Positions 19,159-27,662 of a DNA stretch of 40,740 nucleotides are shown piece after piece. The notes under the pieces were generated by a model, which ran no database searches, had not been told where the DNA came from, and was given only the letters and a program-made list of their open reading frames with translations. Where the stretch lies: contig JAJTUP010000181.1 of NCBI GenBank assembly GCA_021399435.1, forward strand, positions 1-40,740, given 5' to 3'. This DNA comes from Diaporthe sp. PMI_573 (taxonomy: Eukaryota > Ascomycota > Sordariomycetes > Diaporthales > Diaporthaceae). Position 1 is the first letter of the stretch. The number at the start of each line of letters is the position of its first letter. Made by a program: the position numbers and the translations under genes.

Positions 19159-19592
19159 TCAGCCGGCCTTCGGACAGGCCGTGGCTGGGTGGCCGTCCTT
19201 GCCGCACTTGGTACAGGCGTGCCGACGCCGGCAGCCGGGGAAGCTATCAGGTCCCTATCGTCTTCATCTTCCAGTCCCCTGAGGCCGGCAGTGGTATGGC
19301 CGGTTGAACGGCGAGCGGCTTCTTCCCTAGCCCTGGCTTCGGCTAGCCGGGCCCGGAGCTCAGCCTGTTCGACCTCATCGGCGGTCAGGCGTTGCGGCGC
19401 CGCGGAGCCGGCGCCAGTGAGGCCGGCTTCCCCGTCGTTAGGGAACTCCGGCTCCGGCATAGAGCTGGTGACGATCATTTGTGAGGCGCGCGGCGCTCTA
19501 GTGGAGCGTCGCGGCGCGGTTGACGACGCAGGGGCCGCAGCGGTTGGCGACGATAGGGCCGCAGCGGTGCGGCTTGAGCGAGTGCCAACCAT
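19159..19592 (-). pseudogene. Gag-like protein of DIRS/Ngaro-like element (one frame change before the zinc knuckle)
   Basis: From ATG 19592 the frame encodes an Ala/Ser/Arg-rich N-terminus and a Glu/Arg-rich helical stretch (ELRARLAEARAREEAARR). A CCHC knuckle, CTKCGKDGHPATAC, lies in another frame (about 19205-19164) and ends at the stop 19161-19159, just before the RT start. The two frames overlap only from about 19250 onward, so one base has been lost or a -1 ribosomal slip is used. No intron borders (GT...AG) fit between them. In the original frame the ORF runs on to 19071. Confidence 0.6.
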
Positions 19593-20140
19593 AGCGGCGG
19601 TGAATAGCCTCGTTTAGATCGATCGGATAAGACGGTGACAAAGTTGCGAATAACCTCACTTCGAGTGACCCAATCGAGCGCGTGCGACTGAGGCTGGTGA
19701 TGCCGAGAGCTGGTGATGCCGAGATAACGCTCACAGCGCTGCTGCCGGCTGCCTCTATATGCTGGCGCCGGCGCCGATGAGAGAGCTGGCAGAGATGAGG
19801 TGGCGCCGGTCAGTGGGCCGGCGGAGATGAGGACCGGCCGGGGCTGTGGGGTGGCGCCGGCTAGCGCGGCGCCACCTCGGCACCACGGATAGAACACTCC
19901 ATCTATCTCGAAGGCTAACGTTTGCATCTCTCATAAAGCTACACTTTGGCTTTTTGCATCTCCATTGGACTTCCCAGGACCCACGACGGAGCCTGGCACC
20001 CATTCATCGACCACCAACATACCCAGCTAGACCGGTCCAGACCTCCCTCCCAGGTACTGAGGGTAGCGTCGAGCTTGGGTCTTGGGCGTTTCATGGGAGA
20101 CTCATTGCGAACACGAACACCCAGTCAATTTAATTTAGAG

Positions 20141-20142
20141 TA
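20141..20142. repeat. TA target-site duplication, left of pogo element
   Basis: TA immediately outside the 172-bp terminal inverted repeat, matched by TA at 22469-22470. This is the normal insertion target of Tc1/mariner/pogo elements. Confidence 0.8.
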
Positions 20143-20462
20143 ACGTAGGTGGACAGTCAGCCGGTCAGGACACATGCCCGGTCAGTTTTGCTAACTCTGC
20201 CAACTTTTGCCAACCCTAGCACCCACCTGAGGCCAACATATCAATAAAAATTGGCACCAATTGGTGCCAACTGGTCCCAATTGCTTATTTTTAATTGATT
20301 TGGTCAATTTAGAGGTGTGGTGGAGTTGCAATGCCAGTCTGAAAGTTTAAAGTTTGGGTGGGCAGGTTTGTTTTTGGTGCAGATCGCGTTCCCATTTTTC
20401 GCGTCAGTCTCGCATCACTCTACCTACTTAAATATTCAACACGCTAGAATTCAACATCTACA

Positions 20463-22146
20463 ATGCCAATCTACTCAAAAGAAGACAAGATCATTCTAGC
20501 CCTTCAAGCAATCACAAATTCCAAAAAAAAATCAAAAGAAACCCTTAAGTGCACGCCAGGCTGCACGGATCTTCAACATCCCTTATAGTACACTCAACGA
20601 CAGGATGAAAAACCGACCCCGTCGCGAAGAATCACGCGTCGAGAAGCATAAACTTGAGCCAGTCGAAGAGCAAACACTTGTTCAATACATCATTGAGCAA
20701 GATGCACGAGGATTTCCAATGCGGCTTTCTGGTGTGGAAGATATGGCCAACCTCCTGCTGGCGTCGCGTGATGGCAAGCCTGTTGGCACCAGATGGGCAC
20801 GACGCTTTGTGGATGCACAACCAAGCTTGAAAACAAGATTCTCTCGGCCTTACGACTACCAGAGGGCCCTCTGCGAAGATCCTGAGGTCATTGGAAACTG
20901 GTTCCGACTGCTTCGCAACATGATGGCCAAGTATGGGATCACAGATGACGATCTCTACAACTTCGACGAAACTGGCTTCATGATGGGCCAGATAACCTCA
21001 ACCCTGGTTGTTACACGCTCTGATCGGCATGGAAAGGCTAAATCTATACAGCCTGGAAACCGTGAATGGGCAACAGCTATTGAATGCATCAATGCAAAGG
21101 GCTGGTGTATCCCGCCATTCGTCATTGTCCAAGGCGCCTACCACCTTGCAAACTGGACCACAGAGTCGGGTTTTCCTGCCGATTGGGTAATCAAGCCTAC
21201 TCCAAATGGATGGACGGATAACAAGACTGGTCTAGAATGGATTCAGCACTTTAATAAGCATACAATTAAGCGAACAATGGGCAAATACCGGATGCTCATC
21301 CTGGATGGACACGAGAGCCATGTATCAGCAGAGTTCGAACAGTACTGCAAGGAAAACAACATTATCCCTATTAGCATGCCACCACATTCATCTCATCTAC
21401 TCCAGCCATTGGACGTTGCATTATTTTCGCTATTGAAGCGTGCATACGGCGATGAGATCAACCTCTTCATCCGGGCCTCTATCAACCACATCACCAAGTC
21501 CGAGTTCTTCATTGCGTTTAAGGCAGCCCACGACAAGGTCTTTACGGAAGAAAACATGAAAGCTGGGTTCAGAGGGGCTGGTATTTCTCCATGGAACCCA
21601 GATTCTGTCATTTCCAAGCTGGATGTCCGCCTACAAACTCCAGTACAATCCCTCCCTGTGTCACCATCGAAATGGGAATCACAAACACCCTCCAATGCCC
21701 ACCAGACTGTCCAGCAATCAAGTTTTATCAAGGGCAAGATCTCAGCACATCAGGGCAGCTCTCCTACACCAATTCTTGAGGCAGTTGAGAAGTTTACAAA
21801 AGGTGCACAAGCAATGGCGCATCAGATCACTCTTTTGAATGATCGGGTTCGTACTCTTGAAAAGGCTAATATAGGGCTCGCCAAGCGCCGGAGGGCCAAA
21901 AGAACACGAGTGCAGCTGGGAGGAGCACTTAGTATTGAGGATTCCCAGGTGATAATTGAAGAGAAACAAAAGGGGAAGCGGCCAGCTGGTGAAATGGCTG
22001 GTGGTGCTGAGGAGGCGGTCCGCAGCGGACCGCCTCAACGACGATGTGGCAACTGCGGCGAGACTGGGCATAATGCAAGAACTTGTGAGAAAGATGTAGA
22101 AGAGTCTATTCCATCAGATTCTGAGTGTATAATAGTACATTCTTAA
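20463..22146 (+). pseudogene. pogo/Fot1 family DDE transposase (single frameshift in N-terminus)
   Basis: The natural start appears to be ATG 20463 (MPIYSKEDKI, the usual pogo opening). The frame is lost at an A9 run (20523-20531), and the rest of the protein is in the +1 frame, open from about 20550 to 22146. ATG 20605 would start a 513-aa product lacking part of the first helix-turn-helix. Domains: psq-like HTH, CENP-B-type HTH (about 20620-20860), and the DDE catalytic domain with Asp codons at 20965 (FDETGF), 21304 (LDGHESH) and 21412 (QPLDVALF); the last two are 35 residues apart. A coiled-coil and basic region (KRRRAKRTR) follows, then a C-terminal CCHC knuckle, CGNCGETGHNARTC. Confidence 0.9.
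22012..22036. repeat. Perfect GC hairpin inside transposase ORF
   Basis: GAGGCGGTCCGC-a-GCGGACCGCCTC: 12-bp arms with a single central base, within the coding frame just before the zinc knuckle. A related hairpin follows the stop codon. Confidence 0.85.
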
Positions 22147-22165
22147 GCGGTCCGCGGCGGACCGC
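22147..22165. repeat. Perfect GC hairpin directly after transposase stop codon
   Basis: GCGGTCCGC-g-GCGGACCGC: 9-bp arms, beginning at the base after TAA. It shares the GCGGTCCGC/GCGGACCGC core with the hairpin at 22012-22036. Confidence 0.85.
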
Positions 22166-22470
22166 CCAAATAGTTGACCTGGCTGGTGTAGATTGAGGTT
22201 GATCCTGCATGTCTGAAATGCTCCATTTTGGTGGGGAAGCTGATTTTCCCACCAAAAGTCGGTCACTTCAGACTGGCACTGCAGCCACCCCAACCACTCT
22301 AAATTGACCAAATCAATTAAAAATAAGCAATTGGGACCAGTTGGCACCAATTGGTGCCAATTTTTATTGATATGTTGGCCTCAGGTGGGTGCTAGGGTTG
22401 GCAAAAGTTAGCAGAGTTAGCAAAACTGACCGGGCATGTGTCCTGACCGGCTGACTGTCCACCTACGTTA

Positions 22471-23100
22471 GTATAAGTTCTTGTTTTTTCCAAACTGACT
22501 TCTGTATGTTCGCCCTCACAACGGTGAAGTTACATCAAAATACATACATTTACACTGTAAAGAAATGCGTGATATGGTGGTCCCTAGAGGTACCTTCAAA
22601 ACTGCAAATCGCTCCTGCGTACACACTCATTCTTTTCTCATAGCAGGTGTCACGGCGTTAAGTTGGCCGGTCAGTAAGCGGCGATAAACTAGGCATCTAT
22701 GGTATTTGCTAGAGCATTTGCTTTTCCGCCGCCCTTCCAGCATGGAGCAAACACTCTGCAACGTTAACTGGAAGCTGCATGTGCTTGGAAAGCGAAGCTC
22801 TTTCCACACTGGTTATTTAATTATTTCATCAAGCCAGCCTCGACTCGATTCATACTCATGAGACTCAGCCTAACCCGCTTCTTAACTACATTACATACTG
22901 TAAAACAGATGATTTTCCTACTTCCATTCTTCGTCATTATATTTAGACTGGTATTGGAGGCCGGATTAGATTCTCGCCATTAAATTTGTCAATGTATAGG
23001 ATTATGGGAGGGTCTTTTCTGTCAGACGCCTTAGATATAGTAACAAAGAGATCACGTATGTCCCCAAGCACCAGAGTTATACCTTTATGGCCCATTGCAT
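22471..23100. other. Intergenic, no gene recognised
   Basis: No supported gene. A minus-strand open stretch at about 23218-22943 contains a protein-like segment (ITLVLGDIRDLFVTIS), but its start and end fit no recognised family and its upstream half is antisense to the decayed gene that follows. Left unassigned. Confidence 0.35.
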
Positions 23101-23109
23101 AAGAAGGGA

Positions 23110-23452
23110 TCGAGTATTGACCTGATTTCTGTTCGCAAAGTATTACAACTACGCAAGTGAAAGATATCCTATCGGCTATCAACAAGGATGAACTGAAATT
23201 CAGTCGCTCCAAGAGCAAGTCTCAGCTCAGGGCGATCAGCTGAAAAACCAGTTTCCAGCAAGACAGTTCCACCTCAGGTTGCTGTCATCACCAACTTCAA
23301 ATTGGGACATACTACGGGGATTGTGCTGAGGAGTTCGCGCCCTTCTTTACACCGGACGATTTCAATGCATACTCTGGGGACCACGTGGACGGGGAGGATG
23401 GCGGCATGCTGGCCAAGACCAGGCCATCTGAACAAAAACTGCGGTAGGCAAA
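23110..23452 (+). pseudogene. Decayed protein-coding remnant, family unknown
   Basis: Coding-like text is spread over several plus-strand frames in sequence. It begins with TTQVKDILSAINKDE, continues with IQSLQEQVSAQGDQLK, then PPQVAVITNFKLG, and ends with TYYGDCAEEFAPFFTPDDF ... PSEQKLR and a TAG at 23450-23452. Each transition needs a one- or two-base frame change and none fits a GT...AG intron, so this reads as a host gene end damaged by small indels. No family is recognised. An acidic Asp/Gly segment (SGDHVDGEDGGM) is the only compositional feature. Confidence 0.4.
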
Positions 23453-23597
23453 TAGTACAAATCAAAGGAGGGGTCGCGGGGGGAGGGCGGGGGGCAGTCG
23501 TATAACTGGACCACGAGATCGAGTGCGCATCACACACTTGAATACCTCCATACCGCCGCATCAGCATGCACTACACCGTGACCCCGATTCAGAGGCG

Positions 23598-24209
23598 ATG
23601 CAACAGATGCCTCGAGGATCTCAGTCTAGGCCCGAAGCTACGCCACTTGGCCTCAGGATTTGTACGGTTCACACCAAGGTGCCACTTCTTCCACTGATGA
23701 AGCTACAGCTCCTATGTGAGAACTGCGTGAGTCCTCAACATCTAGAGGATGACCAGATGGTTCAGCAGTGCGGCTGGGATGGGGAGTGTCCAGTGTGTTT
23801 CGAAGGACAGATCAATGCGGTTTTCTTGGCATGCTTCGTCACTACCTCGCCAGGCTCGGCTACTCTGATCGGCCATACGATATGCTCCGACTGTACAGAG
23901 AGGCTCGGTATACGCCGGTCTGAGACCAGTCCCGACTTTCTACTGCCCGCTGAACCGGTCAAATGCCCGTGTTGTAGGGGAGTGGTGATTCATGTGGTCA
24001 GCGCGGTCTCCGATGTCATCATTATAGATGATCCTGGGCCTGAGGTTGAGGCTATTATAAACTGTTGGAAGGCAGCACTTCGGGCCCGTCGGAGGCCCGG
24101 TGAAGGGCACCGTAGTATCGGCGAAAGGCACCGCAGCACCGCTCAGGCCCATACGGCGCCCAAGTCAGGGCTGAGCCTCGCTCAGGCCAGCGTGCATCGA
24201 GATCCATGA
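23598..24209 (+). CDS. RING-finger-like protein, hypothetical
   Basis: 203 aa from the first ATG. The frame is open further upstream from a GTG at 23523. It contains a RING-type arrangement: CPVCFEG, then an internal Cys, GHTICSDC, a long spacer, then CPCCRG (about 23790-23975). This would bind two zinc ions and could act as an E3 ubiquitin ligase module, though the spacers are longer than usual. A CENC pair lies just before. The C-terminus is Arg/His-rich. In another frame at 23591-23690 a CNRC-containing peptide is visible, so the N-terminus may be frameshifted. It could be a degenerating gene. Confidence 0.5.
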   Translation: MQQMPRGSQSRPEATPLGLRICTVHTKVPLLPLMKLQLLCENCVSPQHLEDDQMVQQCGWDGECPVCFEGQINAVFLACFVTTSPGSATLIGHTICSDCTERLGIRRSETSPDFLLPAEPVKCPCCRGVVIHVVSAVSDVIIIDDPGPEVEAIINCWKAALRARRRPGEGHRSIGERHRSTAQAHTAPKSGLSLAQASVHRDP

Positions 24210-24396
24210 GGGATGGGCAGGTCAGGTTATAAGATGGGTGGCTAGACGCACTGGAATCACAATGTAGTTAGGCATCGCAACATAGCACAGAATGTTCAGA
24301 TCCTGATCTGCCCTCATGCAACCCCTTGCCCAGCATCTTCCCCAGAGACTTTCGACAACTATACTACACAAACATTCATCTTGCATTCAAGTCAAA

Positions 24397-25122
24397 ATGG
24401 ACAAGGCCAAGAATTTTCTCGCCAATATCCCCGAGTCCTTTCCCGAAGATCAGCCCGTGTTCATGCTCAATCTTTTGCAATGGAACGAGCAAGCGAAATA
24501 TCCAGCGGGAAGCAAGCACTCCCCCTGCAGTGGCCAGGAAGCGTGGGTTGTGAGATACATCAAGGAATTTAGAAGAATCGCCACCGAAGCCGGGGGCCTT
24601 GAATTGATATACCTAGGCACGCCAGCCTCGAAGATCGTCGGGGAAGAAAATGTTGTGAGATAGCACAGGAAACCAGGTTTGTTGGGTGCAATGATGAAGA
24701 TGTGTCAATTCTTCCAAATGCGATGTTGCATGTATGTTGCTTGTTCTCAATAATACATGAAAAGCAGCTTCATCATATAGCTATGTGCAGGACGTCTTTG
24801 TGCGGCTCTGCCGCACTAATATGCCTTGCGTTTAGCCTTGTGTTGTGCCCTGTGTTCGCCTACAATTTAGCCCAATGCATGGCCACCTTTGGTGGCCTCA
24901 TCGCCCTGTTTTACAGCCCTGTCATCCCTGCAGTTGAGGGGAACCTGCAAAACTTCCAACAGAAAATGAAAATGGGATGCGGTCGCCCTAGTGAAGTACC
25001 CAAACATCGAAACCTTCCGCAACGCGATCGGCTGCGACGAGTATGCTGCGACCGCGTTGGAGCACCGCGATGCTGCGCTCAAGGATTGGAAGTTGATCGC
25101 CTCAACGCAAGTCATCATTCCA
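24397..25122 (+). pseudogene. DUF1330-like (dimeric alpha/beta barrel) gene, split by a ~310-bp insert
   Basis: The first part (ATG 24397 to about 24651) has the family's opening: a PVFMLNLLQWNEQAKYP strand, a YIKEFRRIATEAGG helix and an ELIYLGTPASKIVG strand. It stops at TAG 24661. The missing second half is found at 24970-25122 (KWDAVALVKYPNIETF, then the helix YAATALEHRDAALKDWKLIA and a final strand TQVIIP, then TGA). The intervening DNA has no usable intron borders in frame. The octamer AGAAAATG occurs at both junctions (24645-24652 and 24961-24968). Removing one copy leaves a one-base frame mismatch, so further small damage is likely. Small monomeric members of this family are often stress or catabolic accessory proteins; no substrate can be named. 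Confidence 0.7.
24653..24960. mobile_element. ~308-bp insert of unknown type with two hairpins
   Basis: The insert interrupts the DUF1330-like gene and is bordered by AGAAAATG direct repeats. It contains GTGCGGC-tct-GCCGCAC (near 24798-24814) and GGCCACC-ttt-GGTGGCC (near 24881-24897), both perfect 7-bp stems with 3-nt loops. No terminal inverted repeats and no ORF of note. It could be a MITE or SINE-like insertion, or a remnant of a larger element. Confidence 0.4.
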
Positions 25123-25129
25123 TGAAACC

Positions 25130-25760
25130 GGGTCTCTGAGTCGGAGGATCCGATATTACGACAAGCCTGGACGGGTGAGGAGGGTGAATATGGTGAAAGG
25201 ATAACTACCATGTACATAATGCGTGGTTCCAAAACTCGAAGTCTTAACTGCATCCCATCCTGACTAGATTCTAAAAAAAGGTCTCAGATGCTAGATGGAC
25301 TCTACAACACTCAATATCCCAAGTGATCGTCTCCTAACCGCTGCTCAACAGTTCTGATTACTAAAAACGTCCTCCTAGCTAGGATAAGGACTTTGAGTTG
25401 ACAATGGCTTTTGAAAAAAGGGCAGAAAGGAAAACAGCGAAGAGTTTATCAAGACCCCAGCTTGGGTTTTTAAAAGGCAGATCTTGAATATCATAGTCAG
25501 TGGGCAGCCAGGGTAGGCATACGGCAATTTGCATACGTCGAGGGTGGACCAAACAGGGCTGGGCTGAATATGGTGCAACTACGTTTCAGAGCCATTGAAA
25601 TAAACTGGTCTACGATTGTGCATCCCATGAACACATTTGAAAAGACGTCAACACAATACCACAATGACTCCCCATTATCGTATCACTGGCACTTATGTCG
25701 AGAGGGCTCCAGTCTGATTGCCATTTACGCTTTCCTACGTGACGAGTAGAAATTGACTCC
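25130..25760. other. Intergenic, no gene recognised
   Basis: No ORF with family-like sequence, no repeats and no terminal structures seen. It lies between the 3' ends of the DUF1330-like gene and the minus-strand metallo-hydrolase. Confidence 0.5.
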
Positions 25761-25764
25761 TGCC

Positions 25765-26631
25765 TCAGAGCTGGCTCTGTCTTGCCTTGAACGACTCCTC
25801 GCAGCCAAAAGCCAAGATGAAAAGATTCCACCTCTGAGGATACAACTCGATCATTCGATCATACAACTGCTGAGAGCTCTTCGCCTTAGCCAGCTCTCTC
25901 TCAAACGTGTAGATATACTCCCTCGTCGACTGGATCAAGTACGGCCCATCAGTTTGAGTAGCTCGTTTGTGCCCAGCCACAACGATGTGCGGTGCCAAAG
26001 ACTCTATACGATCGATCGCGTCCAGCCACTCCTTGCGTTTCGCCGGGGTGTTCGCTTCCCCAAAGTGTTGGTGACAGTCGCCATAAATGATATCGCCTGA
26101 GACAATAAGGCCGACCGAAGGTACGTGAAGGAATGTAGAATACTCGTTGTCCGTATGTCCAACGTCGATGCCTTGTAGCTTCTCACCATCAATCAGGAAC
26201 TCCCCGGAGGGTGGAAGTGGTTTAGGAACCGGTTTAACCGAAGAGAGCTGGTCGGGGAAGAATCGTGGCCAAACGTAATCGTAGGCAGTGTTGTACAGCT
26301 CCTTGATTCCATTTGTCACATTTGATGTGGCGACAAACTGTACACCAGGGAAATGTTTTTCGATTACGGGAACAGCATGGAAGTGATCAGGGTGTGCATG
26401 GGTGGTGTAAATGTACTCCAGTTTCTTCCCCGGAATGGTCTCGGCGATCCATTTCGATATGGCCTCGCCTTGCTCGACAGTAATTGGAGTATCAATGAGT
26501 GCAGCGGAGTTGGGCCCATGGACAAGAACACAGCTGATTGGTGACCAGACAGACTTGAGTTCCTCGGGATAACCCGTTTTGGCCGGGATAGCCGGTGCAA
26601 CATATAGATCAACGTGAAGCTTGGAGCCCAT
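25765..26631 (-). CDS. Metallo-beta-lactamase-fold hydrolase
   Basis: Complete single-exon 288-aa protein from ATG 26631 (MGSKLHVDLY); an upstream in-frame TTG at 26661 is not a likely eukaryotic start. The metal ligands of the MBL superfamily are all present: THAHPDHFH (His78, His80, Asp82, His83), GHTDNEYS (His159), SGDIIYGDCHQHF (Asp180) and VAGHKRA (His221). The fold binds two metal ions and hydrolyses thioesters, lactones or related bonds. The overall pattern resembles stand-alone fungal MBL proteins rather than glyoxalase II or a beta-lactamase proper. No signal peptide; probably cytosolic. It is divergent from the truncated alpha/beta hydrolase across a 632-bp spacer. It is the only clearly intact enzyme gene of the window. 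Confidence 0.88.
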   Translation of the reverse strand: MGSKLHVDLYVAPAIPAKTGYPEELKSVWSPISCVLVHGPNSAALIDTPITVEQGEAISKWIAETIPGKKLEYIYTTHAHPDHFHAVPVIEKHFPGVQFVATSNVTNGIKELYNTAYDYVWPRFFPDQLSSVKPVPKPLPPSGEFLIDGEKLQGIDVGHTDNEYSTFLHVPSVGLIVSGDIIYGDCHQHFGEANTPAKRKEWLDAIDRIESLAPHIVVAGHKRATQTDGPYLIQSTREYIYTFERELAKAKSSQQLYDRMIELYPQRWNLFILAFGCEESFKARQSQL

Positions 26632-27263
26632 GTTGTTGGATGAATATCTGGTGAGAAACAAATGACTAGCAGCTAAGACAAAAGCAAGAGAGGACTTTTT
26701 AATGTCCTAAACTCTTATGCTTTTAAGCTCTCCCGTGGGTTCAGCTGGTTATTATTTATTAACGTTCACACAGAGTACAAGTGTTTAATAATCTTTGTGG
26801 ATTGTTTGGGCAGTAAACTTTGTTTGGACACAGGTCGGAGTGATTAATAATCATGCTAATAGCCACCACCTGAGATGTCACCTGGGTTTCACAGCATTGG
26901 CACGAATTGTGCATCTGCAAACAGGGCTTTGTCCGTTTGTTGAGTAATCTAGCATTTGGCGTAACAATGAACTGACTTTGTCTGTCTGATCAGCAAGCAA
27001 CATACTTCAATCACAACCCTATTTCTGCTTGTTGATATAAGAATGGCCCAACTGCCTTGTACCCAACATTTGAATACATATTGGCAGCATTTCACCGCCA
27101 AATCTACTTGGGTAGATCACAAAATAGCCGGAGTTGATTACAACTCACAACGATATTGAAAGACATCAATAGAGTCTTTGAACCCCATCACGGACAACAT
27201 CACTTGTGGTCCAGCTTCTTGTTTTCATTGTGGACTAGGCAAATTACCATCTCAACTTCCATC
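26632..27263. promoter_or_regulatory. Shared divergent promoter region (MBL hydrolase / alpha-beta hydrolase)
   Basis: 632-bp spacer between two outward-reading genes, AT-rich in 26700-26860 with several TATA-like stretches (ttattatttatt near 26750, gttgatataag near 27031). No ORF. Bidirectional control is inferred from geometry only. Confidence 0.35.
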
Positions 27264-27662
27264 ATGAATGTAGAATCAGTCTCGTTTCAGACCGGGGACA
27301 AAGTCACATTGCGTGGCTTGTTCTACACTCCCTCTGATCCACCTGCATCGAAGCTACCATGTGTAGTCTTATCCCATGGGTTCTCAGCTGTTATGGAGCA
27401 GGGCTTAACGGCCGTCGCGGAATATATGACCACGCATCTTCCTCTTACCTGTCTGGTTTACGACAACCGTGGATTCGGAGGGAGTGACACAGGGGATGGC
27501 CAGCCTCGTTTAGAAGTTGACGCTGCGGCGCAGACTAGCGATATATCGGACGCAATTACGTACTGTCAGACTCGCAAAGAGGTGGATCCGGAGAAGATCG
27601 GGCTCTGGGGGTCTTCCTTCAGCGGAGCCAACGTGCTTTGGGTAGCAGCTGTCGACCGAAGG
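27264..27662 (+). pseudogene. Alpha/beta hydrolase, N-terminal part (truncated by hAT-3)
   Basis: From ATG 27264, 133 residues match the start of a serine alpha/beta hydrolase. They include the strand VVLSHGF with the oxyanion HG (38-39), the YDNRGFGGSD segment (66-75), and the nucleophile elbow GLWGSSFSGAN (Ser118). The frame then meets TAG at 27663-27665, which is the first base triplet of a hAT terminal repeat. The acid and histidine of the triad and the lid are therefore missing. The family resembles fungal dienelactone-hydrolase or polyketide-transferase-like proteins. It is divergently arranged with the MBL hydrolase, which may indicate a former shared pathway (inference). Confidence 0.8.

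Larger units (their letters stand above)
16425..19925 (-). mobile_element. Tyrosine-recombinase retrotransposon (DIRS/Ngaro-like)
   Basis: Strongly GC-rich block (GCCGGC-dense). Read on the minus strand the gene order is gag (19592-19159), RT-RNase H (19149-17404) and tyrosine recombinase (17515-16436). There is no integrase and no LTR. No methyltransferase domain was seen. The order RT-RH-YR with overlapping ORFs is that of the DIRS/Ngaro order. The element probably continues left of hAT-2 into 13020-13351, whose composition matches. Outer boundaries and the split or inverted terminal repeats could not be fixed. The 5' flank (19620-19890) has tandem gagctggtgatgcc units and the palindrome ggtggcgccggctagcgcggcgccacc. 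Confidence 0.75.
20143..22468 (+). mobile_element. pogo/Fot1-like DNA transposon with 172-bp terminal inverted repeats
   Basis: 2,326 bp. Left TIR 20143-20314 and right TIR 22297-22468 are inverted copies; reading them I find one mismatch (a C/T difference near 20198/22413). Weaker inverted similarity extends about 30 nt further inside. Each TIR contains the perfect 20-nt palindrome TTGGCACCAATTGGTGCCAA (20251-20270 and 22341-22360). The element is flanked by TA. It has one transposase ORF with DD35D spacing. Confidence 0.93.

Noticed and set aside
17261..19617. Several plus-strand ORFs in the GC-rich YR element
   Set aside because: They are antisense to RT, YR and gag with recognisable catalytic motifs; high GC suppresses stops in all frames.
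22943..23218. 91-codon minus-strand ORF with a protein-like middle
   Set aside because: Its first half is antisense to a decayed plus-strand gene and no family or gene structure supports it.
24655..24962. Insert in the DUF1330-like gene as an intron (GTGAGA...CAG)
   Set aside because: Splicing at these sites leaves an in-frame TGA at 24967 and no alternative acceptor restores the frame; 300 nt is also long for this gene type.
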